Shown: piece by piece, positions 27,321 through 37,304 of the stretch
Position numbering within the stretch: the first letter of the stretch is position 1
How the letters are laid out: every line of letters starts with the position of its first letter
From: Siniperca chuatsi
Taxonomy: Eukaryota > Chordata > Actinopteri > Centrarchiformes > Sinipercidae
Reading direction: 5' to 3'
DNA: 64,000 nucleotides
Assembly: GCF_020085105.1 (NCBI RefSeq)
Contig: NC_058064.1
Span: 16,286,501 to 16,350,500, forward strand
Notes under the pieces: generated by a model
Database searches by the model: none
Told to the model about the DNA's origin: nothing
Seen by the model: the letters and a program-made list of their open reading frames with translations, nothing else
Translations under genes and position numbers: made by a program

Positions 27321-30300
27321 AAAGAGAAAGAGAGGAAGTGCATAGTTTCATTTGAGCTCCACTCAGTCAAGAGCCAACTACACTGCCAGCTGCTTTGAAT
27401 CTACATATTTGACCTTTATTATGTAAAGACTATTGAAAGAGAAGGGAGAGTAGGAAGGGAGCGAGTGAAGGGAGCGATATGGATGTTGAGGGCATTGTGA
27501 GCATGAAGGATCAGAGTTAAAAGGAGAGCAGGAGGGGGAGAATCAGAAGAGGGACGCAGTAATGTTTGTCTGTACCCTGCAGGAGCGGTCACGCAGCATA
27601 GAGGCTATCAAGGAGCACAAGATTCAGGAGGACCAAAGTGAGACCAGCATGGCCACTGAGAAGGAATGTATGTGTATTATATTTGTTGTACACTGTGTGT
27701 GTGTCTATCTATCTATCTGTCTATCTGTCTATCTATCTATCTGTCTGTCTATCTATCTGTCTGTCTGTCTGTCTGATATTTACTACCTGTCCTTTGATAC
27801 CAAATTGAATTCCATTTTAAATGAGCATTTGTACATTTACTATTTAAAAATCTAAATGGTGTCATCACCGTGCCATGATACACCTGCTGATCATTTCCCT
27901 TTCTAGCTGAGACGTCAATGATCTCAGACACCAGTGACACCTTCAAGGAGGACAAGAACAGGTAAGACAGCAAATGATCATAGTAACACAAGCTAACACT
28001 TAAATCCATAATCATCCATGTGTACATGTGATAAGACTTGTCACAGAGTTCTAATTGTTGTCTCTTTATCTACAGCCTGTTGCCTAATGACAAGGAGATT
28101 GAGGTATGCATGTATGATCTTGGAGCTGCATTCTATAATTAGTAATGTATATAATTGGTGTGTTAGGGACACTTTTTTTTCTATTCTTTTGTTGTATAAA
28201 CAGGACACTTTGGGGATTACGTGTGTTTGAAAGGAAATTTTAAAAGCCACATATGAGTCACTTGTCCTCAGTAGTCTCAATGTATGAATTCTCATTTTGA
28301 ATACAAAGGGGTCACAGGGTTTGCACTTCTCTTTGAAACCCGTAACCATACTCATAGAAAGTTAATGTATCACTTTGTTAATGCAGGCTGATGAGATTCT
28401 CTTGAAATCTGAGGGTTTTCTACAGGGAACTGGGAAGTTTCATAATTTATCTAGTGTAATTATTCCACCAGTGCAACAATGGTGTCTTTAATAGGTGAAA
28501 GGCAAACACTCTTACCTTAATCAAACAAGGAAATGTTAGAAATGGTCATCTCATTTGCAATTGGCAGGATATAATGTATCCAGCAATGAGTGAGTTAAGT
28601 GTCTTTTTCATGTTTTCAGATGGAGTTCCAGCGTCTGGCGTTGGGCTTCAAGTGCGACATGTTCACCCTGGACAAGAGACTCCGGCTGGAGCAGAGGTCA
28701 CGTGACCTGGCTGAGGACAACGTCCGCAGGGAGGTGTCCAGCTGCCAGGGCTTACTGCAGGTCAGTCTGCATACATGTGTAACTTTCCAGCTTTCTGTGG
28801 ATGGAGCACTATCTTAAGTTCTGTTCCATCCCTGACAAAATCATTTTATTTGCCAAGTGCAATTTAATTTACATTGTCAGTCTCGAAGTGTGGACTTTTT
28901 GATGTTTGCTTACTGAATATTTGTAGTGCAGCTCTTTTTTTTAATAATACTATAATTTGTCTTGCACACCTCTCCAATTGCTAGAAACATGTAGAAAAAC
29001 ACAGCGTATTTTGGCTTTATTTTGGTGTGGCTTCATGTGGTGAGACTGAAACAGGTTTCAGCCTCCTATCACACTAGACTACTGTTGAGAGTAAACAAAA
29101 GTGCAAACGATGGGTGGCTATGATACCCTGTAAATGAAAAGACTGCTTGATGCACACTGGTGGCTTGGTGACAGACAGGTACAAACTGCTTGAAGTTGAT
29201 TTGATAGCACCTATTTTTGGTGATTTATGTTGTGCAATAATTCTTGGCTGTTGTAAATAAATGGGCTGAGAACTGCATGAATCTTGCAAGGATCACAATG
29301 TAAAGCAATATTGAAGTGCTTTGAGTAGTCGGAAAGACTAGAAAGGCTTTATACAAGTACAATCCATTTACAAATAGTAGAGGGAATGGATCTTGCATCT
29401 TGTTCTGCAACTGTAAATGTAAGTGAATAGGTGTTGGGTTAGTGAGTATGAGTGGAAAATTATCTGTAAAACTATTTGTGTGTGTCTTGTCAACTCGCTC
29501 CTTGTCCTTTTTCTCTCTTATCGCTCCTCCCAGGCTCTGACTCCTCTGTGTGAGGACGACAACCAGTCCATGGAGATCATCCAGAGGCTCCAGAAGAACC
29601 TGGATATCCTCATCCAGTCCATGACTAGGGTGTCCAGTCGCTCTGAGATGCTAGGAGCTATTCACCAGGTGGGATAATGTGCGATATGTTTGTGTTGTAT
29701 TTTTTTCCACTGATTTGTGGTGTGATGAAAGTATGATCTGAACTCAATTTTATTCCCATGCCAACAAAAAACCAAACAAATTGCACTGTCTTGAGATTGT
29801 GTGACTTTGATTCTGTGGATTTAATGGAGCCTTGTGAATGTCAGGAGAGTCGTATTGGTAAGGCGGTGGAGGTGATGATCCAGCATGTGGAGAACCTGAA
29901 GAGGACGTACACCAAGGAGCACGCCGAGCTGCTGGAGCTGAGAGAGACGCTCATGCAGAACGAGAGGTCGTTTGGGTCACAAACCGAAAGAGGTAGGGAA
30001 TGCAGCGCATAGAGACACGTGTTACACACTATCAAGGTGCAATTCATTGTTGGACTGATGTTACCAGTTAGATAGCTTAACTATTATCTTGTGCTAATAG
30101 TTGCCAACTATTCAGTATTTTCTCCCACAATTGTCTTCTAGGACCTGTCTAATGAAATGTTATGGTTGTGGCAATGACGGGAAAGCTCTTGAGATGCATT
30201 AGGCATTACAGTATATGATACATATTTAAATGCACGTTTAGATTTTTTTTGTAGTTATGATTAGTTTTGAACCTCCATATATAGCACTGGCTCAATATAC

Positions 30301-33300
30301 TGTAGTGACAAACCCATATAATCTAACTGTGCTGTATGCGTGTGTGTATATACAATTGGGGTATATGTCTAAATATGTATGCTTAGTTTAGTTATCTGGT
30401 TTGTGTGTACCATCACTGTTTGTCTTTCCAGATGACTTCCGTGGCAAGAAGCAGCCGACATCACAATACTACAAGGTCAGCTGCAGCTAGGTTACATATG
30501 ATATTGTTGTACTTTACTCAGGACTGATGTTGGCTTGATGTGTTAATAATGTTCATGTGTGTTTATGAAGTAAAACATTTTTTCCCCCTTTCCCCCAACA
30601 GTCGTCAGCTCGGCGGGTCAGCATAGCAGCGATCCCCCGCTCTGGTGGAGGCAACGTGCACTTTGACATGGTGAGGACAATGCTGCCATTGCTTTTGTCC
30701 AACGAGAGTGATCCAATCAGATCCTGTAGCATGCACTTTAGCTTTGACACAGTCAGCAAGTGGGCTTTTTGCATGCTTAATACAATATAGTTTATCTAAA
30801 GCGTGCTTCACTAGAAAACTAGCATCCTGCTTGCAAGAGTGCACTTTTCACTAAAAGTCGATGGAAAGTTAAAAAAATTATCCCCAAAAGTGTCCAAAGT
30901 ATATTTTTATAAACACATTGATTGCTCCCTCCATAACTAGATATCCTATTTTAAACTGTGTAGATAAAAGTCAGCCTAAATGTGTGTAAAATGTAGGACA
31001 GGTTTTAGTGCTGTTAGGACTGCACTACTAAGTTATGCATCCAGACAAGCAGAGATTTTGGTCAGACTATGAGAGAAAATGGATCCAGGTTTAAAATGTT
31101 TGTTGTTATGCTTCAGGTTGTGCAAAGGAGCATTTTTGTTTACATGATCATGACTCAAATAGTTTGATTTTCCCACCACAGTCCAAAACACAAGACGGCT
31201 CAGAGGCTGAAACAGAGAGACTGACCAGGCGATCCCCATGGTAGGTATTTGTATGTGTGTTAATGTGTGTGTTAAATCTTTTATATGTCCAGTGAAGTCT
31301 TAGTTGATTTAGAATGTGAAGAGGAGAGTGTGCTTAAATTAAATGTAGGACTGTTTAAATTACTTTACCTTTAAAACACCCCAGCAGTTTCTGATGTGTG
31401 GCAAGCTGTTCTCTGTGGCTGTCTTTCTCAAGCCACAGAAGTTGCTGTACCATGACACGAGGGTTGTTGTTGTTATGCCCTTTATATGATAACGGTGGTT
31501 TCCAGGAATGTGGCAGGGAAGAGCACGGCGCGCCCCCCACTAAAACGCTTTGTTAGTTCTGCGGCCTGGGTTGACACTGAAGAGCCCTCTCTCATGATGA
31601 AGGGGTAAGACATGCCAAGAAGAAGGGTACCACGCTGGCTGTGTCGCATAAGTCCTTTCACGCTGGACCCAGACGCATAAAGATGGCAGCTTTCTGGTAT
31701 GACATCATTACTGTCGGTCCAACAGTGGAGAATACTGGGATCAATTAGTCAATTCACTTATGTTTTGGTCAGGTTTACATTGCTCCGAGCGCCCCGGTAG
31801 CTCACCTGGTAGAGTGCGCGCACCATGTACTTAACGCTGAGTCCTTAACGTAGCAGCCAAAAAAAAAATAATATTTTTTTTACATTGATCCAAATCCAAA
31901 ATGCAAACTTTACAGGGTAAAACAGAGGTTGAACTTTCGTCCGTCTCAACAATTATGTGCCCAACAATTTTAGTTTCTTCCTGGGAGTGTCAGATGATTG
32001 ACATAAATCGAGTGTAACATAATGCAGCACTAAACCCCAAAAATGACCAACTGTGCAGACATTAGCAGTAATAATGTAAAGGAAAGGGTGAAGCTTAGAC
32101 TGCTGGAACAAACTCAAATTAGAATGTTGTCTGTGAGACCAGGAAAAATCAGTGATGATGATGTCAAACCACGCAGCAGCCATCTTTCATGCATCTGGCC
32201 CCTCCTCACATGGGGAAGTGTTTATCAGAAGGCAACATCCTTTTGTGACATTTTCCAAATCTAGCGCATTTTTCCTTTGTGTCTTTGTAAGATAGTGTGG
32301 ACTTTTTTATTTATTTATTTATTTTTTTTTTTTTGCATCATATAGCTTTCAAATGTTTGGACAACAAGAGTAGAATGTGCTCTATTTGACCAGCTAAGCC
32401 AAAATTGAAGCTTAGATGATAAAATGAAGCACTTTTAATGCTCTCCAAATATCTGAAAGGTTGTGAAATTGCTTTGTGGGTTCATGATATAATATCGGAG
32501 CATGTAATTTGCATTGCTTGGCATGCAGAAAATGATTTCAAACATGATTTTATCAGGGATATCTAAAAAATATATCTCACCTGCTGTACACAAAGATAAT
32601 GTTAATCAGTGAATATTTGTTGGCTGCATATGCATGAAATGAGCATGTGTGCGTGTGCATGTGCACATACAGAATCAGTGTGGTTATGCAGCCATGCTTG
32701 TATTTGAATGTGCAACTGAACAGTGTGTTTGTGGATGCCTGATCCACGCATGCCAACAGGACGGCCTGCGACAACACCGACTGCCAGTCGGACGACGAGC
32801 AGAAGGAGCAGCTGGTGGCACAGAGGAGGAGGTCCAGTCTCAGTGAGCTGGGCAACAAACTCACCTCCCTCATTCTGCCCCTCAAGACGTTAGTCCGACC
32901 AAATACCCACCATTAGCCTACTGCAGCTCCACTTTCTGCTAGCTAAGAGGCTAGCTGCATAGTGGAAGAGTTCATCATTTAGCTTGTACGTTTCCAGTAG
33001 CTGTAAACTAAATGTTTTCTGGCATCAGCGGTCATCTGTGACATATTAGATATTTTTATTTTATCTCTATCTTTGAAGTGCAGTGCAAAAACGCCACAAA
33101 ATTGACTGTTTAACATCAGAACTCATACAGCCATCAATGTGTCCAGTATTATGACATCTTAACATCAGTGACAGATTTTTTTGTCAAAGTTGGTCTCTGT
33201 AGGTGGTGCCCCTTAGCATTTCAGCCAGTGTGGCTATCACTGGTCACGATAGCCACTCAGTCCCAGTACTTAACAAAATGATAGTTGTCTGCTGGAGACT

Positions 33301-36125
33301 TCACATTTAGTGCTCCAGAGCATTTTTGAGACACCAACAAATGTCGAAGATTTCATGAGCTACATATAGGCCGAATTGTTTTTCTGTAATTAACTTCATT
33401 CATACACTATGAATTATTTAATGAGATTATCACTTACGTGCTTTTTATCATTTTCTATTGTTCAAAAAGTTGTGAGTATATGAAACCTCCTAAATGATGC
33501 AACTCTTTCATTACATGGGTCTGTGCTGGACTAGCTTCTTCTTTGCTCCAGGGGCTCAATGGCTTTTAATCGTGTTAACATTTTCACTGTAAGGGCCAGA
33601 AATAAACCATTTCCTTCATCTGTTAACTGTCTTGAGATCAGTGTATGTCTAGTGTGACAAGTGATTTTAGAAGCTTTATGATTTGTTTCATGCATGGATC
33701 TCAAGTTCTGATTTGCGGTGTGCAGCTAACAAAGCATCTAACTGATAACCAATCATCTTTACACCTTAACAATTTTATGTGCAAACTACTACACTTGGAC
33801 TATTTTCTTTATTTTTGTGGGGCAACTGAGTATTTTGTGCAAGTGGATCATGTGTTGTTCTGAACTGTCCTTTCCTCTTTTCCTCCCTCCACATTGCTCA
33901 GGAGTCAGGATGAGCTGTTTGTAATGCTGTAAGTGTGTAGGGAGGAGAGTCCAAAGTGGCAAGTGCTTGTGGATTCTATCTCTGTCCAAAAAAATAAATG
34001 CATGCAAAAGGCCTGTATTTATCAGGTGGGAGCGCCAATCAAAGGCCACTTAGAACCTTGCACTGACTGTCATAATGACTATAAAGTGATTTGAAGCAGC
34101 TCTCCTACTGTCGACAGATTCCAGGCCAAAATTGTCTGCTGCTTGTTTACTTAACCAGTCAATGCTCAAATCCACCTCCATGCCAACCGCTATTAATTGT
34201 GCTGCTGACAGCTTTTTCATTATGCTGATGAAGATGATGTGAATGGCTTTGCATCTTTGACACTGTTTTGAGACAGGTGGTAAAATGCGCTTCATTGAAG
34301 CCAACTTTAGATTGCACCAAGCTGCAGCTAATTCACTGCCTGCCATCCATTGCATTAGTTACCACAAATGATGCAGTTTTTACTAAAAGGTCTTCTGTGA
34401 TGACTTATTCCCTTCCCTGTGTCATTTTTGGTAACTTATTCAATCTCTTGCTTTATCTTGGACCATCTTCTCTTCTGTCATGTCTCATTTTCTACACATC
34501 CTGTGATAACATTTCATTCTCATTCGTTGCTCACCTCCAGTCCAAGCCCTTCCTCTAGCCCGACGTCTACAGACCCAGGAATGGCCCAGTCTCTGTCCCA
34601 CAGCCTGACCTCTTCCCGGGCAGCCGCAGCAGTAGCCAGAGGTGGCAGGGGACTCTGGCTTTGGTTGGCGATGGTAGTGGTGCTAGCAGGTACGCTCAGT
34701 TTGTGTAGTACTTATGTTAAGATAATTCTTTTCAATCTTATAGATGATAAAGATAATTTTCTACTTGGATTTGACAACAATAGAAATAAATGACCCACTC
34801 TATACTGACTAAAAGCCTATACAAATTGGCATTTTCACATTTAACTGTCTCCATGTGCATTGTTTAGAATACAGGAGTTCACTGTTTTACAGGTTTGAGT
34901 TTCCTCTGTTTTCGTAAACAATTTCTGAAAATTCATTCATAGGTTTTAAAACCATTTATAAATCTCAGTCTGTGTTCTACATGTTCCAATCACAATGACA
35001 CAGCTGCTCTTTTAATGTAAGAGCAGCTGTTTATAGACATTTTCCCAATTCTGTTAAATATTCATGGTTCTCCTGCAGGTCTCTTGGCACTGCTGGCCAG
35101 TCTGGTGATGCAGCCAGTGGTAGATGCAGCCCCTGTGGGGACCGGGGACTCCTGGATGACCATCCAGCAGCTGCTGTGGCCCTATGCAGGGCTCCGGCAC
35201 AACGGACAGCCCCCCGTCTAGCCCCTGAGAACCAGGGTGGATGGTGTTACTGCCGATCAGCCCTCTGCAGAAATGATCTGGGGTGGTGATGAAGAAAGTA
35301 CAGTGTACCACTCCTGAGTGGAGGCTGTTGGGAAGTTGACTGGTGCCTGAAGATTCCTAGAAGAAGACTTGACAGGCCAGGCCTCAGGGGATAGTTAACT
35401 CTATAAAGGATTTTATGCATCACATCACGTTTGCTAAATTAGTTAGTCTGTGTGTGTGTGTCTGTGTTTTAAGAGAAGAAGCAGTTAAAGGTGGTGGCAA
35501 CCAATGTCCTTTATGGTGGGTTGCTCAACATCGTTAACACATTATGATGCAGTTTTCCTGTCAGTGCTGCTGGCAACTGTCTACCTGGACCCAACAGAAT
35601 CTGTCAAATCAGGCTTGATCAGTCATCACAGCTGGCACAACATTGACCAATCACAACTTCATCAGAATGATAGCACTGATCCACCAAGTCATGCAATGGG
35701 CCGCTGTGCAGTTTTCCATTGATAAACATCATGGACGATGGCTCCGATTGTGCCACATTTCATGCACTTGAGGAAACAGGACTGACAGCCTTTTTAATGG
35801 AATTTTCCATTAATTTCCTTGTGGGTTGCAGATGACATTTTATAACTTAAGTCTATAAACACTGGTAATAAAACTTTCATTTTAAGTGTTTTTTAAATTT
35901 TGTAATCTATATTTATGAGTTTGTTAGTGTTGAGTGGGGAGATGTGAATATCTGTTTATTTTTGTTAAGTTATAATTCTACATTGTTACAGTTTTAACAC
36001 CAAAGGGTTTTTTATTTTTCTCTTTAAGTTCTTGCTGTGGTTCACCGTTTTCAACTTCATACACTTTTGTATGTTCCAAAGAAGATGAAACTTTGCACAA
36101 ATAAAGTAGCCAATTCTACAATAGA
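4409..36125 (+). CDS. lrmp: lrmp/irag2: KASH5-like, IRAG2-type tail-anchored nuclear-envelope protein
   Basis: Coding exons: 4464-5145, 6023-6133, 7100-7280, 8737-8795, 8892-8967, 10235-10393, 10486-10603, 11343-11393, 11573-11650, 11801-11857, 12142-12201, 12840-12904, 13198-13291, 13771-13917, 14215-14316, 15053-15204, 16615-16726, 17728-18007, 19534-19586, 21815-21914, 22636-22798, 24039-24123, 26132-26178, 26408-26496, 26626-26819, 27583-27667, 27907-27961, 28076-28103, 28620-28760, 29534-29668, 29845-29992, 30432-30475, 30602-30670, 31182-31240, 31506-31604, 32760-32888, optional 33902-33928, 34541-34689, 35079-35221. All phases join, giving 1541 aa (1532 without the optional exon), far longer than mammalian IRAG2 (about 555). 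Order: Ser/Pro-rich N-terminus (1-227), degenerate EF-hand pair (about 228-325), coiled coils (about 370-565 and 680-768), acidic low-complexity linker, conserved IRAG family block (about 1162-1302, with [19 protein letters not shown] and [10 protein letters not shown]), one membrane segment (about 1480-1507) and a 30-residue lumenal tail ending QPPV. Family role: tail-anchored ER/nuclear-envelope protein that binds SUN proteins and IP3 receptors. Zebrafish Lrmp is needed for pronuclear congression. Confidence 0.92.
5241..5360. mobile_element. Foldback (MITE-like) element in lrmp intron
   Basis: The arm at 5241-5280, ending CTTTTTCCAGAGCTTTCA, is inverted at 5318-5357, starting TGAAAGCTCTGGAAAAAG. 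The outer 20 bp pair with some mismatches (TAACTCAAGG against CCTTGGGTTA), and CATCTC/GAGATG extends the inner stem. A 120-nt palindromic unit like this fits a short foldback transposon and would also form a long RNA hairpin in the lrmp pre-mRNA. Confidence 0.65.
6023..7280 (+). other. lrmp: EF-hand-like module of lrmp (two exons)
   Basis: The exons 6023-6133 and 7100-7280 join in phase 1 and encode about 98 residues, including [20 protein letters not shown] and [20 protein letters not shown] followed by EWIDDC. The helix-loop-helix spacing, the LDTF/Y-AVMR-WI signature and the position before a coiled coil recall the KASH5 EF-hand domain, which binds the dynein light intermediate chain. The loops lack canonical calcium ligands: loop 1 has Q and R at positions 3 and 5 and no acidic residue at position 12. 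Calcium binding is therefore unlikely. Homology is from memory, not a search. Confidence 0.75.
6155..6210. repeat. (CA)n microsatellite beside lrmp exon 2 donor
   Basis: A CA array with a few interruptions begins about 20 nt after the donor at 6134. Intronic CA arrays close to donors can bind hnRNP L, so its length could affect exon 2 splicing. Confidence 0.85.
12394..12436. repeat. (ATT)n and T-rich microsatellite
   Basis: ATT units followed by TTTA and a T run in the lrmp intron between exons 11 and 12. Confidence 0.8.
18898..18924. repeat. (TG)n(AG)n microsatellite
   Basis: A compound TG then AG tract in the lrmp intron 18008-19533. Confidence 0.75.
20490..20640. repeat. Degenerate SINE-like fragment
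   Basis: GTTGGTTCGAATTTCC resembles a tRNA B box. It is followed by GAGGTGCTCCTGAGCAAGACA and CCCAACCTGCTCAGAGGCC (read across 20571-20611), which match from memory the body of a common teleost SINE. It lies in the lrmp intron 19587-21814. Confidence 0.5.
22634..22640 (+). promoter_or_regulatory. lrmp: NAGNAG tandem splice acceptor of lrmp exon 21
   Basis: The acceptor reads CTCAGCAG before ATGCAGAG. Use of the first AG (exon from 22636) gives Thr-Asp at the junction. Use of the second (exon from 22639) gives a single Asn. Both keep phase 1, so the two isoforms would differ by one residue. Confidence 0.6.
24676..24716. repeat. Perfect 16-bp hairpin in lrmp intron
   Basis: TTTAATAGTGCTGTAT (24676-24691) and ATACAGCACTATTAAA (24701-24716) are exact complements with a 9-nt loop. 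Confidence 0.8.
24745..24890. repeat. Degenerate interspersed repeat
   Basis: GAAATGTTCACACTTGAGAA, GCTGAAACAGTGAACATTTG, then ACGATTAATTTAATATC resemble a high-copy percomorph element also seen, degenerate, at 41520-41755. Confidence 0.45.
27281..27317. repeat. (TG)n microsatellite
   Basis: Uninterrupted TG dinucleotides in the lrmp intron 26820-27582. Confidence 0.85.
27712..27775. repeat. (CTAT/CTGT)n tetranucleotide array
   Basis: Mixed CTAT and CTGT units in the lrmp intron between 27667 and 27907. Confidence 0.85.
31783..31860 (+). mobile_element. Truncated tRNA-derived SINE head
   Basis: GCGCCCCGGTAGCTCACCTG followed by GTAGAGTGCGCGCACCATGT has a tRNA A-box (TAGCTCACCTGG). The B box is missing and an A-rich tract follows. 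It belongs to a common percomorph SINE type and is not a functional tRNA gene. It sits in the lrmp intron 31605-32759. Confidence 0.65.
33902..33928 (+). CDS. lrmp: Candidate 27-nt in-frame microexon of lrmp
   Basis: A long pyrimidine tract ends in TTGCTCAG at 33901, and an optimal donor GTAAGTG starts at 33929. The 27 nt between them enter and leave in phase 2, exactly matching exon 32760-32888 upstream and exon 34541-34689 downstream. Inclusion replaces T-P with [11 protein letters not shown]. The size, strong splice sites and phase argue for a real, possibly regulated, cassette exon just before the membrane anchor. Confidence 0.6.
35000..35030. repeat. 12-bp hairpin in last lrmp intron
   Basis: ACAGCTGCTCTT (35000-35011) and AAGAGCAGCTGT (35019-35030) are exact complements with a 7-nt loop, 49 nt before the final exon at 35079. 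Confidence 0.75.
36100..36105 (+). terminator. lrmp: lrmp poly(A) signal
   Basis: AATAAA lies about 880 nt after the lrmp stop (TAG at 35219-35221) at the end of an AT-rich 3' UTR. An earlier AATAAA near 35866 (TAATAAAACTTT) could be an alternative proximal site. Cleavage from the distal site is expected about 15-25 nt downstream. Confidence 0.6.
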
Positions 36126-36179
36126 AGACGTGTTCTTATGTGCATCCATATGCACATTTCAAATTCAGTTTAAAATGTC

Positions 36180-36185
36180 TTTAAT
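36180..36185 (-). terminator. dnai7: dnai7 candidate poly(A) signal
   Basis: On the minus strand, ATTAAA lies about 50 nt after the dnai7 stop codon (TAA complementary to 36234-36236). It is the nearest standard variant signal and implies a very short 3' UTR. A read-through signal further down (AATAAA complement near 36010) would put the transcript inside the lrmp 3' UTR. Confidence 0.45.
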
Positions 36186-36233
36186 TTGTTAATTTAAAAA
36201 AAAAAATGCAGCCTCAAGTTAATTTCACACATG

Positions 36234-37271
36234 TTATGAATACATCAGGGGTCTGGTGGCACAGAGCAAGCTCTGTACTGTATCGACAAACAGATAATTG
36301 GATTCTCTGGTCCTAGTTATGCCATCAGTGCTCATGTTGTCCTGCAGCATGTGGATAAAGGTGGAGTGAAACTCACTGCCGGGATAATGGTCTGGAGAGA
36401 AAGCCTCACTCTTCTCTGTGATTTCCAGCTTCTGACTCCTCTGAGCACCCAGCAGGTAGAGACTCCACGAGCCCTTAGGCACAGGAGCAGGGCCGTGGTG
36501 CTCACACACCTGGCAGAGGAGAGGGAAGAAGTACAAACAGGAAAAAGAATTTGCTGTTTTCTCTCATACTGCTGCAGTTTTCATCTCTGGTCTGTGCTCA
36601 ACCATGGTCAGTATTATGTTGTAGAGGGAACCAGGTGCTCCCTGCTTGAGGGACAAGGCATTTTTTTTTTTTTACACTCTGTCTGGCACTACACAACGTC
36701 CCTCTTCCTCATTCTGAAAAGAAGATAAATCTGCCCTGCCTTGCCTGTAGTTGTCAAATCTGCTTGTATAAAGGGCACGGTAAACTTCCAGTTGTGGCGC
36801 AGCCTTTGTTACACCTAATTGTCACAGTGCCAGTGTGGTTAGTGGTTGGTATGTGTGAGCGAGAATACCTGCATGACCAGATGCTCAGCTCCACATTTGG
36901 CATTCCACTTGCTCCATGAGAACGCGCAGGCAGAGGCAAAGAGGGCCATCTGTTCGTAGGCAGCATGTTCTGTAAGTGGGTCCTGAAGAGGAGAGAAACC
37001 ACACAGCACATTTATAACACTGTGGAAAATGTTGGACTGTAATTTAGAGATATGCAAACAAGTGGTAGCAGTAAAGGTAAATCTAAATAAGTTACTTATT
37101 CTGTAGACTGGTCCCTTTTGAGCTTAACATAATTTAATGTGAGTAGGTTGTTTTCAAGTAAGTAATGTTGTGGCTGGTCCAGATAGAATTATGTCCATCT
37201 ATATTTTGATTAGCTAGAGAGATGTATACAATGATTCAGACATGTAACTACCCACCTCTGGTTAAGAATAC

Positions 37272-37304
<33 letters not shown>

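Noticed and set aside
27706..27775. CRISPR-like short repeat array
   Set aside because: Plain tetranucleotide microsatellite without spacers, in a vertebrate intron.
31783..31860. tRNA gene
   Set aside because: Has an A box but no B box, anticodon arm or acceptor-stem pairing; it is a SINE head.
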